DNA from: WTFV01 sp965200895
GTDB lineage: Bacteria > Acidobacteriota > Vicinamibacteria > Vicinamibacterales > UBA8438
Length of the DNA stretch: 64,000 nt
Direction of reading: 5' to 3'
NCBI GenBank assembly: GCA_965200895.1
Contig: CBDAVM010000002.1
Location: 806,001 to 870,000 of the forward strand
Below are positions 45,101 through 52,214 of the stretch, in pieces. The notes below the pieces were generated by a model. The model was not told where the DNA came from, made no database searches, and saw only the letters and a list, made by a program, of their open reading frames with translations. How positions within the stretch are numbered: the first letter of the stretch is position 1; each line of letters begins with the position of its first letter. Position numbers and translations under genes: made by a program.

Positions 45101-45592
45101 CATCGCCCGCGCCGCCGTCGAGGGGCCCGCCGCGCCGTAGCGCACGGTCCGGGCCAGCGCCCGCAGGCGCTCGGTCGCCTCGGCGTCCATCTGTTCGATG
45201 AGCCGGGTCATGGTGTCGAGGGCGCGCCAGGCGTCCTCGTCGGCCATGTCGAGCAGCCCGTGATGCGCCCACCGGTTCCGCGTCCCCATCAGCTCGTTGG
45301 CCCAGGTACGGTGGTCGCGGCTCAGCTTCTGCCGGAAGACCTCGCGCCACTGCACGTCCAGCAGCCGCAGACAGCGGGCGGCGTCGAGCGTGGCGATCAG
45401 CGTCTCATCCTCGCCCGCCGCCGGGAGGTCACGCCGCTGGTCCTCGTAGAGCACGCCGATGACGCCGCTGCTCCACCACTGGTCGGCGTACTTCGCACGC
45501 AACTCCTGCGCAACATAGGGCGCAAGCACGCCGGTGAGTATCTGGAACCCCTCGGTGACGCGCTGGTGGTTCTCGTTCGCCGCGGCGGTCAT
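42143..45592 (-). CDS. DUF499-family ATPase with N-terminal Swt1-type HEPN domain
   Basis: 1149 residues from ATG 45592. Residues 1-145 are a Swt1-like HEPN domain: GFQILTGVLAPYVAQELRAK, and the RNase motif RNRWAHHG with Arg106 and His111. The ATPase follows with Walker A TAFGGGKTHSLLALYHLL (GGGKT at 282-286) and Walker B CLILVDELVAYARK. A Gly/Arg linker (GGGTSGGAGGGASRGTRK) precedes a C-terminal domain, RFFGTVRLDPLRVARDMGVV. DUF499 ATPases are encoded together with DUF1156 methylases in phage-defence loci. It is 82 bases after the methylase gene and overlaps the SEFIR gene by eight bases. The HEPN residues are intact, so it may cut RNA when activated (inference). Confidence 0.85.
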   Translation of the reverse strand: MTAAANENHQRVTEGFQILTGVLAPYVAQELRAKYADQWWSSGVIGVLYEDQRRDLPAAGEDETLIATLDAARCLRLLDVQWREVFRQKLSRDHRTWANELMGTRNRWAHHGLLDMADEDAWRALDTMTRLIEQMDAEATERLRALARTVRYGAAGPSTAARAMDRAAERPVGGRADDRRASESQGAATGVLAVAPRAGLRPWRLVARPHPDVAAGRYRQAEFAADLAQVARGRAEAEYQDPVEFFARTYLTEGMRGLMVQALRRVSGQGGEPVIQLKTAFGGGKTHSLLALYHLLRGRAPVDRLRAAPELLRAAGVEKLPAVRVAVLVGTAINPTQERRPPTLPGIIIRTLWGEIAAQLAEQAGDLKLYNRVRAADRKGVPPGSDTLRALFDACGSCLILVDELVAYARKIHGVTGLAAGSFDAVQTFVQELTEAVRASRRTVLVATIPESDIEIGGDAGRETLARIEHTFGRMEAIWKPVAAEEGFEVVRRRLFLPLDDEPARDGVCRAFSALYRENAHDFPAECREARYAERLQACYPIHPEVFERLYNDWATLERFQRTRGVLRLLAAVIHDLWARNDAGLLILPGSVGLDAPSVRDELTRYLPEGWTPVLEGDVDGPNAGPSRVDAENPRFGQAVAARRVARTVFLGSAPHVAQQQVRGVEDVRVRLGAVQPGEQVAVFNDALSQLSDRLTYLYRRERRYWYDTRPNLRRTVTERAQQFASDDIERELERRVREAIRRDRGEFGGVHPCPGSSADVPDEQTVRLVVLGPGATHADKDAESAARRHAGDILSGRGALPRQHQNMLVFLAPDREVMEGLEDETRRFLAWRSVVHDHEALNLDAHQRREATEGEKASVETVRLRLDEAWRWLLVPVQHASDAGVSGLEWDDAPAPASGDALVLRVSRSLSSREHLIAAWSPALLRMELDRWFWKDREHVSVRQVWEVLCAYCYMPRLRDQSVFTAAIQTGLTSGDYFGYATSVSAQGRYEGLTLGGPASVHVDEKSVLVKPEAARAQLEAERAVSGKGETGAAISSGRIGREAGGGTSGGAGGGASRGTRKEDDVAPPALPKRFFGTVRLDPLRVARDMGVVTEEVLQHLNALPGAEVEVTVEISATVPDGVRPAVQRIVVENCRTLRFGSHVFEDE

Positions 45593-45674
45593 CCTGTTCT
45601 CCCCATCACGATTCGGCCGGGCTCCCATCTCAAGGCGCCGCCGATGGTCGGATCGCCATCCACCGCTCCCGCAA

Positions 45675-48600
45675 TCACGTCTCCCACGCCAGGCCGGCCT
45701 GCGTCCCCACGCCGGCGCGAAGCTGCGCGGCCTCCGCCTGGATCTGCGGCCACGAGGTGACGAGAACGTTGTAGGCGCCGGCCTCCTCCGTCCACCGCTT
45801 GCGGTCCGCCAGCGCGTACAGGCGGTAGGCAAGCGCACGGGTCCGCGCCGCCCGCGTGGCCCCCATCGCGACGACGCAACGCGCCGCCTCGGCGACGCCG
45901 CCGCCGCGCTCGGCCGTCAGGAACCGCGTCATGTGTTGCACGCCCTCCCAGTCGGTGAACCGCAAGTCGGTCGCCGGATCCCAGTCCGGGGCCAGCTCGT
46001 CACGGCGCACGAGGCGCACCCTGCCCCTGCCGCCCGTGATCACGCCGGCGCGCTGCAGCCCCTCGAACGAGGTGTTCTTCGCGTTGAACAGCACCTCGGC
46101 CTCCCCGTAGGCGCGTTCCGTCAGGCCGTGCTGCTCGTACCAGGCGAGACAGAACCGCGTGTCCGGGTCCAGGTCGCTCTCCTGCCGGACCAGCGTCTCG
46201 TCCAGCACGCGGTTGATTTCCAACAGCGCCGCGCGCACCGACATCGGCGCGCCGTCGGCCTCCAGCACCTGCGCATGCCGCGTGAAGATGGCCATGCCGG
46301 GCCCGATGGCCGCCTGCGCGAAGTCCACCGGGGCAATGTTGCTGGTCTGGAGATCGACGAGCGCCCGCGGCAGTTCCGAGCGGAGGGCGGCGAGGAACTC
46401 GCGGCGCGTCGCCAGCGGTGCGTCAGCCGGGCGGCGGCGGCAGACGAGAACGATGGAGGAGGCGAGGGCGTTGGAGGCCATGCCGCGCAGCCGCCGGCCA
46501 AGTTCCGTTCGCACCGGCCACGTACCAGTGATGGCAAAACCGGCGCGGATCGCCGCATCAAGGAACGTATCCCAACCGGTCGATGCTATGCCCCCGTCCT
46601 TCGCAGCTTCGGCTTGCTTGAACGCGTAGTAGATCGTGACGGGAAACGCCACATGGGTCTGCTCCGCCAAGCAACGCATCGCTCGAGCCATGCCATTGAG
46701 GAAGAACGCCTCGGCTTTCTCCCGGCTCCCGAGGCGGTAGGGTGTGGCGACGAGTTCCTCGGCCTTGGGGACGGCGAGGGTGGCGAACAGGTCCGGAAAG
46801 ATGGTCCGCAGCATGCGGCGGAGCCAGACATAGAAGAAGTCGGACAGGTCGGCGTAGCCGATGTTGTCGTAGTAAGGTGGGTCGGTGGAAACGACTCCAT
46901 CAACGTAGCGCTGGAGTTGAGCATCCAACTGCCGGGCATTGCCTGCGACACCGGGATCGATGCCACCGAGTCCTGACGCGATCGTGGCGATTCCACCCTC
47001 GAAGTTCCCACTTGAATCGGAAAATGGATTGCTCTCCGCGAAGTCCCAAACCATCGGAAGAGCTTGGCGCCCAAAGGTATTGCGTGCATGCTCGCGCAGG
47101 CTCGCCCACGAACAGATGGACGAGTTTCGGTCCGCAATCTTGTCCACCGCCAGCGCCAAATACAGGGACACTGCGTCGGCGTACGCCGCCGCGCCCGTTC
47201 CGCCATCGCGCAGCGGCCGGTCGTCGTCGGGCGGGTCGGGCGGGTCGGGCGGGTCGGCGTTCCCGGACGCCTCCCCGGCCGCGACACCGCCAGGGTCAGC
47301 CGGGAACCTCCAGGACGCGGACATGTCCGCGCTGGCATCCTGCCCGGTTGGCACGGCATCCGACGCCCCGCCCTGCTCGTCCGCCCCCGCTCCCGCGAGC
47401 GGGCCGGCGCGCTGTGCACGGCAGTCCCGCTCGACCCGCTCGCACGCCTCGGTCACCAGATCCGAGAAGGTCGTGAGGGCGACGGTCTGACGACGAGTGA
47501 ACAAATCACTCCACTTCGTCATGCCGTAGTTGCCCACGCGAAAACCGAGCGCCTGCGGGAAGAACTCGACGTCCGGCGCCCATTCCGGGGTCGCCCTGGT
47601 CGCTGTCTCCTCTTGATCGACCGTCGGCGTCAGATAGACACGACCGGAATCACCCTCCGCCACGATCGCCATCAGGCGCGCGCCCATCCGCCCGGCCTGC
47701 CCTTCCGCCTTGATGTAGTCGCCCGTGATCGGCGACCCGGTCATCAGGCACCGAAAGTTCGCTCCGCGAGACGGTTTGGTCCCCGCCCTGGCCGCCGCCG
47801 CATCGGGCGGCGCCCCGACCTTCACCGTGAACCGATAACCCCGCCCCTCTATCACCGGCTCGACGTACGCCTCCCTTCCCTTCTTCGTCGACAGCATGAA
47901 CGTCGACGCCAGCGGCACGTCCACATCCGCGAACGCCGGGTTCGGGCTCTTCACCGTCCGCGCCCACAGCCATGCAATGACCGTCAGTTGCCGGCCCGCA
48001 TACGGCTTCAGGTCCGGACGCTCGCGTACCAGCGCCGGCGTGATCTCGACCGGCGGGTAGAGATACCCGATGCGCTTCTCGGCCTCGTCTCGCATCCAGC
48101 GCCCGTAGTGGCGCACATCTTCGGCCAACCCCTGCGCCCCGCGCCAAGTTCTGGCGACGACCGTGGCGTCCGCTCGCGCCGCCGGGTTCACCGGCGGCCG
48201 ATCCGCGAACCGCGGCGGGATCTCGATCATCGCCTTGTTGATCAACACCGCCACCGGGTTCAGATCCGACGCATGCGCCTCCAGCCCCAGCCGTTGCGCC
48301 TCCAGCGGCAGCGCCCCGCCGCCTGCGAACGGATCGTGGAAGGCGGGCAGCCGGTCCGGATCGAACAGGTCCTCGGCCCGCGGATGGTCCGCGTTGTCGA
48401 TGCAGGTCCGACGCCAGCTCTCCCGGATCTCCTCGCGCGCCTCCTCCAGCACCGTCTCGTTGGTCGTGTTCTCCCAGCGGACGAGCTCCCGGATGACGCC
48501 GAACAGCCGATGACGCTCCTGCGCCTGCGCCTTCTCTGTGGGGAACTGCTCCACACGCGCCGACGGATCGTCGACCATCTGCGCGAAGATCACCGCGCGC

Positions 48601-49496
48601 GCCGCCGCCAGCGGTCGTCGCGCCCACCACAGGTGCAGCGTGCTCGGGTGCCCGTGCCGGATGGACTTCTCCCGCGCGCTGGCGGCGTTGATGTCGTCGA
48701 GCGGCAGCGCGACCTCGATCAGCTTTCTCCTGGTCCTGACTTCGTCCTCCACGGTGTTCGTACTCCGTTCGTCGACCGTCAGGTGGGAATCCTCCGTCTC
48801 CGGTGCGATCGGGCCGTCATGCGCCGTGCAACTGACGACGCGCCGGGACGGGCCGCCGGGTTGGCCGCCATCACTTGTCGGCGGGACGGGTGGAAACCAG
48901 TCCTGCAACAGCCCCTTCAGCCGCAGGAACGCGCGGTCCCGACAGCCCGCCGTGTTGACCCTGCCGGCGAGCCTGCGGTAGAGCGACGACGAGCGGCTCC
49001 TGCCCGTCCGTTTCAGAATGTACTCCAGTGCAGCCCTCGGATCGGCGGGCTTGGCGTCTGCGGCCTTCCACAGATCTCGTTCTTCGAGCGTCTTGCGGAA
49101 CGTCGAACTCGGCCCCTTCCAACCGAGCACCTCCGGGACGTGCGGCGAATCGCTGAAGACCCAGGTCTCCAGTTCGGGCTCGATCACGACCGGGACGGCC
49201 CACCCGGCCAAGCCGGTGCGCCCCAGTCTCTCTGCGATGCGCTCTTCCAGCTCGGCGCCGGATGCCGCGGGGACACCGTCCCACGCGTAATCGAGGACGA
49301 TCAACGCGTGCTTGGCATCCCGCCGGGCGGTGCGCAGAATGTCTGCGGGATTGGCGTAACAGCCGGAGTCGTGGGTCGGATGCAGAAGGATCTCCGCCTC
49401 GACACGCCGGATGCCGAGCGCAGAGGGTCTCTGCAACAACCCCTCTATCGCCGCCCTGATCTGCTTGTCGGCGACGACACAGACGAGGTCCTTCAC
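45675..49496 (-). CDS. MAD4/TOPRIM-like domain fused to a DUF1156 DNA methylase
   Basis: 1273 residues from GTG 49496, which overlaps the upstream stop (GTGA). Residues 1-235 resemble MAD4 of methylation-associated defence systems: VKDLVCVVADKQIRAAIEGL, AEILLHPTHDSGCYANPADI, HALIVLDYAWDG, VPVVIEPELETWVFSDSP, SSSLYRRLAGRVN and FLRLKGLLQDWFP. DUF1156 begins near residue 250: KLIEVALPLDDINAASAREK then SIRHGHPSTLHLWWARRPLA. Methylase motifs are FHDPFAGGGALPLEAQRLGL (about 385) and VVSTDPPYYDNIGYADLSDF (about 868). No stop separates the two parts; a GTG at 48752 could start DUF1156 alone (1025 residues, the usual size). A Pro/Asp linker (NADPPDPPDPPDDD) encoded by 9-base repeats near 47240 lies between the motifs. 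It would mark self DNA for the system. Confidence 0.8.
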   Translation of the reverse strand: MKDLVCVVADKQIRAAIEGLLQRPSALGIRRVEAEILLHPTHDSGCYANPADILRTARRDAKHALIVLDYAWDGVPAASGAELEERIAERLGRTGLAGWAVPVVIEPELETWVFSDSPHVPEVLGWKGPSSTFRKTLEERDLWKAADAKPADPRAALEYILKRTGRSRSSSLYRRLAGRVNTAGCRDRAFLRLKGLLQDWFPPVPPTSDGGQPGGPSRRVVSCTAHDGPIAPETEDSHLTVDERSTNTVEDEVRTRRKLIEVALPLDDINAASAREKSIRHGHPSTLHLWWARRPLAAARAVIFAQMVDDPSARVEQFPTEKAQAQERHRLFGVIRELVRWENTTNETVLEEAREEIRESWRRTCIDNADHPRAEDLFDPDRLPAFHDPFAGGGALPLEAQRLGLEAHASDLNPVAVLINKAMIEIPPRFADRPPVNPAARADATVVARTWRGAQGLAEDVRHYGRWMRDEAEKRIGYLYPPVEITPALVRERPDLKPYAGRQLTVIAWLWARTVKSPNPAFADVDVPLASTFMLSTKKGREAYVEPVIEGRGYRFTVKVGAPPDAAAARAGTKPSRGANFRCLMTGSPITGDYIKAEGQAGRMGARLMAIVAEGDSGRVYLTPTVDQEETATRATPEWAPDVEFFPQALGFRVGNYGMTKWSDLFTRRQTVALTTFSDLVTEACERVERDCRAQRAGPLAGAGADEQGGASDAVPTGQDASADMSASWRFPADPGGVAAGEASGNADPPDPPDPPDDDRPLRDGGTGAAAYADAVSLYLALAVDKIADRNSSICSWASLREHARNTFGRQALPMVWDFAESNPFSDSSGNFEGGIATIASGLGGIDPGVAGNARQLDAQLQRYVDGVVSTDPPYYDNIGYADLSDFFYVWLRRMLRTIFPDLFATLAVPKAEELVATPYRLGSREKAEAFFLNGMARAMRCLAEQTHVAFPVTIYYAFKQAEAAKDGGIASTGWDTFLDAAIRAGFAITGTWPVRTELGRRLRGMASNALASSIVLVCRRRPADAPLATRREFLAALRSELPRALVDLQTSNIAPVDFAQAAIGPGMAIFTRHAQVLEADGAPMSVRAALLEINRVLDETLVRQESDLDPDTRFCLAWYEQHGLTERAYGEAEVLFNAKNTSFEGLQRAGVITGGRGRVRLVRRDELAPDWDPATDLRFTDWEGVQHMTRFLTAERGGGVAEAARCVVAMGATRAARTRALAYRLYALADRKRWTEEAGAYNVLVTSWPQIQAEAAQLRAGVGTQAGLAWET

Positions 49497-50770
49497 CCGA
49501 GAACCCCGCTTGCGAGCAACAGGCCAAGATCCACGACACCCGACGGATCTCTCAAGCGTGGATGAGCCGAACCCGCCACGACATCGGTACCACGGCGGTC
49601 GTCGCGCGCGAAGCACAGAAGCTGGTCACCCCCGACTAGGCGGGCGACGGCCGGGGAATGGGTTGCTAGGAGCACCTGGGCACCGTGAATCGCGGAGAGC
49701 GATTCCAGTACCGTCTCCACGTTCCCCGGATGGATTCCGTTCTCGGGCTCCTCGACGAGATAGGGGCCGCCCGGATTCGGGAGGTAGGCGAGCAATGTCA
49801 GCGCCAGGAATCGCAGCGTACCGTCCGAGACAAGCCAGGAAGGCGCTTCGAGTTCGTTGCGGTAGTGGACGACCAGATACCGATGCCCGTCTTCCGGACG
49901 TCTGGCGATCGCAATACGCTCGATGTCGGGCAACGCCTCGCGGATGTGCCACATCCAGTCGGCGTACCGCTCCGGGCTCTGATTCTCCACCGCGCTGACG
50001 ACGTGCGGCAGATTCGAGGCGTCGGGAAGGTACGCGTCAGAGCGGCCGGGAGGACTGGGACGGCGCAGCACGGCGCCCCAGGGCGCTACACGTTGCACGC
50101 CGTCGGCGAGCATCTGCCGGAAACCCGCCGCCACCGGGAAGAGCTCGTCGTCCGGCAGCGGATGGGTGAACACGGACCGGTCGGCCGGCACGCGCAAGAC
50201 GATCGATCGCCTGGACACCTCGGCGCGGAAGGTCACGTGCTCGGGCCGGTCGCCGCGAAAGATCACCTTCCGCCAGCCGGTGGGAATCCGTTTCGTCGGA
50301 TCGGCCACGATCCGCACGGGCGGCTCTGCCGGAGACGGGAACGCCGTGCGCGCGGGTTCGGGACCGGCGTCGTCGTCCGGCTTGAGCCACAACCTCTCCG
50401 CCGCGACCCGCACCGGCTCCGACGTGTCCACCGTGACCTCGTAACGACAGACACGGGCCGACCGGTTATGCAGTCGCTCGCGGACTTCGTCGGGAACCCT
50501 CGCCTCGACGGCCAGCTCGAACCTCCCGCCGCGCCGCATCCACGTCAGGTGCTGCGGGTCGACCGCGCGCAGGGGCACGCCGAGCGCGGCGTGGCCGGCG
50601 ATCGCCTGCCGGAGACCGGCGCGCTGCAGGTCGCCGAGGAAGGCCAGCACGTCGAGGAACGTCGACTTTCCGCTGGCGTTCGGTCCGACGAGTACGTGGA
50701 AGCGACCGAGCCGCTGCGACACGTAGCGCAGGGACCGGAAGCCGAAGGCCTCGATGCGGGTCACGATCAT
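49493..50770 (-). CDS. AAA15/RecF-OLD-type ATPase (MAD3-like), first gene of the defence operon
   Basis: 425 residues from ATG 50770 (MIVTRIEAFGFRSLRYVSQR). Walker A VGPNASGKST at 29-37, ABC-type Walker B PYLVEEPENGIHP, and AQVLLATHSPAVARLVGGDQ with the H-loop histidine; SWLVSDGTLRFLALTLLAYL is the signature-like region. ATPases of this class pair with TOPRIM-like nucleases, as in OLD and PARIS systems. Here the partner is the N-terminal domain of the overlapping next gene. The frame is open upstream to 50974 but that part is degraded PIN-toxin sequence, so 50770 is the start. Confidence 0.82.
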   Translation of the reverse strand: MIVTRIEAFGFRSLRYVSQRLGRFHVLVGPNASGKSTFLDVLAFLGDLQRAGLRQAIAGHAALGVPLRAVDPQHLTWMRRGGRFELAVEARVPDEVRERLHNRSARVCRYEVTVDTSEPVRVAAERLWLKPDDDAGPEPARTAFPSPAEPPVRIVADPTKRIPTGWRKVIFRGDRPEHVTFRAEVSRRSIVLRVPADRSVFTHPLPDDELFPVAAGFRQMLADGVQRVAPWGAVLRRPSPPGRSDAYLPDASNLPHVVSAVENQSPERYADWMWHIREALPDIERIAIARRPEDGHRYLVVHYRNELEAPSWLVSDGTLRFLALTLLAYLPNPGGPYLVEEPENGIHPGNVETVLESLSAIHGAQVLLATHSPAVARLVGGDQLLCFARDDRRGTDVVAGSAHPRLRDPSGVVDLGLLLASGVLG

Positions 50771-50821
50771 GTCGTCGGCCTCGCCCTTCCGCAGTGGTGT
50801 CCACGACGTCGCGCCGTCACC

Positions 50822-50945
50822 CCCCCGCACCCAACGGATCGACCACGGTGAGAACCGGAAACCGGCGTCTCGGTGCAGATGCGGCTGACGCCATGCTCGC
50901 GCATCAGCACCGCCGTGTGCATGTCGTGCATCACGTTGCCAGGCG
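50822..50945 (-). pseudogene. C-terminal relic of a PIN-domain (VapC) toxin
   Basis: Reads GNVMHDMHTAVLMREHGVSR then ICT, and continues after a frame change as RRFPVLTVVDPLG. The D-x-H-x-A-x-L-x-x-E-H-G and FP-x-L-x-VVDPL segments are the end of a VapC toxin. The first two thirds are missing. Confidence 0.55.
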
Positions 50946-51004
50946 GCGGAAGCGCCGTCGGAACGGACCTCCATGGCGCCGGCCGCGCCGCGTCGCCGTC
51001 ACGC

Positions 51005-51275
51005 ATCTGTTTCGTGGGCGCGCGGCATGCCGAGACCCGCGCTCCGGCGGGCCAAGACCGGCACGTGAACGCACGGCGCCACCTCGGCGGCGGCGTCGAG
51101 GTGCAGCTTCTGGTCATCGAAGAAGATGTGCGGCCGAGAGGTCCGCAGGATCCGCGACTTGTCCATCCCACGGAGAAAGAACGCCTGGTCGACAGTGACG
51201 CCCCACGCGCGGAGCGACGTGACGACACGCTTGTGCGCCGGCGGGAATGTACCGGAAGGCGCTTCCGCTACGGCG
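51005..51275 (-). pseudogene. C-terminal relic of a bacterial 5'-nucleotidase (PF06189-like)
   Basis: In one minus frame the sequence reads FPPAHKRVVTSLRAWGVTVD, QAFFLRGMDKSRILRTSRPH and IFFDDQKLHLDAAAEVAPC then VHVP. This is the end of cytoplasmic 5'-nucleotidases, whose FFxGGxxKxxxLxxFxPHIFFDD motif it keeps. The N-terminal two thirds are absent and the 5' side runs into the secreted-protein gene at 51268. Confidence 0.6.
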
Positions 51276-52212
51276 CGACGGTCACCGTCACGTCCGCGTG
51301 CGTGGCCAGACCGCCGTCGTGGGCGATGCAGCGGAGCACGTAGGTCCCCGGCTCGCTGAACGTCGCCCGGACCACCCAGGCGCCGTCCTCCGGAACCTCG
51401 GGAGGCGCCCAGCCCGGCGCCCACGGCGAGTTCGCGCCTTCGCGGTAGTCCTCCCAGACGGCGAACTGCGGGGGATCGAACGCGACGCGGTTCTCGCCGC
51501 GGTAGACGATCCAGGCGAGACGGAGGCCGCTGGCGCTGTTCGGTGTCCCCGCCCCTCCCCGGCCGAGCCTCCAGCTCGGCGGCGGCATCGCCCGCCGCTT
51601 CGGCACGCCGTCGTCGCCGGCCCGCGCGATGAGGACCACCGGCTCGCCGACCTTGGCCTGCCGGGTCGGGTCACCCTCGACGTCGAGCACCGGCCGCCGG
51701 TTGCCGAAGATGTCGTAGGCGCCGCCGGCCGGCCCGCCGGCGCCGTTGTTGTTCATGATGGCGATGTCGTCGAGGAAGTAGTCGGGGTGCAGCGTGGCGT
51801 AGGCGCGCTCGGTCCGCCCGTGGCTGGTGAGGGTCCAGACGACCTCCCCGCCGTGGTCCCGGAAGTCGGCCGGCACGCGGATCCGGAAGACATGCCGGTT
51901 GCGGCGCGGCAGGAAGTGCGTGGGCTGGCCGAGGTCCGGCCCGCCCGGATCGAGCCGGTTGTCCGGGCCGACCGGGACATCGATCTCCTCGTCCCAGTTG
52001 CGGTTCATGTAGCCGAAGACGAGGTTGAACGAGCCGTCGTCGTTCTGCTCCCAGCCCTCGTAGGCCGGCGCGATGCTCTGCGCCGTCTGCGGATACACCT
52101 GGGCGGCGGCCGGCGCGGCGGCGGCGAGCACGAACAGCGCGACCGCGCGCGTCATGCCCGCCCGCGACCGTCCCGTACCGGGTATCGAGGTCGGCAACGT
52201 CGGCGCCGGCAT
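51268..52212 (-). CDS. Secreted protein of unknown function, partner of the copper/cytochrome protein
   Basis: 314 residues from ATG 52212, or 295 from ATG 52155, which gives a clean signal peptide MTRAVALFVLAAAAPAAAQ. Mature regions include YEGWEQNDDGSFNLVFGYMN and NRNWDEEIDVPVGPDNRLDP, HFLPRRNRHVFRIRVPADFR and a C-terminal strand-rich end, SEPGTYVLRCIAHDGGLATH then ADVTVTV, like an immunoglobulin-type fold. I do not know a function. The start at 52212 lies just beyond the upstream stop (52215), so it is co-transcribed with the monooxygenase-like gene and probably works with it in the periplasm. Confidence 0.65.
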   Translation of the reverse strand: MPAPTLPTSIPGTGRSRAGMTRAVALFVLAAAAPAAAQVYPQTAQSIAPAYEGWEQNDDGSFNLVFGYMNRNWDEEIDVPVGPDNRLDPGGPDLGQPTHFLPRRNRHVFRIRVPADFRDHGGEVVWTLTSHGRTERAYATLHPDYFLDDIAIMNNNGAGGPAGGAYDIFGNRRPVLDVEGDPTRQAKVGEPVVLIARAGDDGVPKRRAMPPPSWRLGRGGAGTPNSASGLRLAWIVYRGENRVAFDPPQFAVWEDYREGANSPWAPGWAPPEVPEDGAWVVRATFSEPGTYVLRCIAHDGGLATHADVTVTVAP

Positions 52213-52214
52213 CG

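Noticed and set aside
43616..45760. 714-codon plus-strand frame opposite DUF499
   Set aside because: No recognisable domain and typical shadow composition; the minus strand has HEPN and Walker motifs.
47222..47262. Short 9-base tandem repeat considered as a CRISPR or regulatory array
   Set aside because: It is coding sequence for a Pro-Asp linker, with no spacers. No CRISPR array was found anywhere in the window.
47064..49565. 833-codon plus-strand frame opposite the DUF1156 fusion
   Set aside because: Arg/His-rich shadow without motifs.
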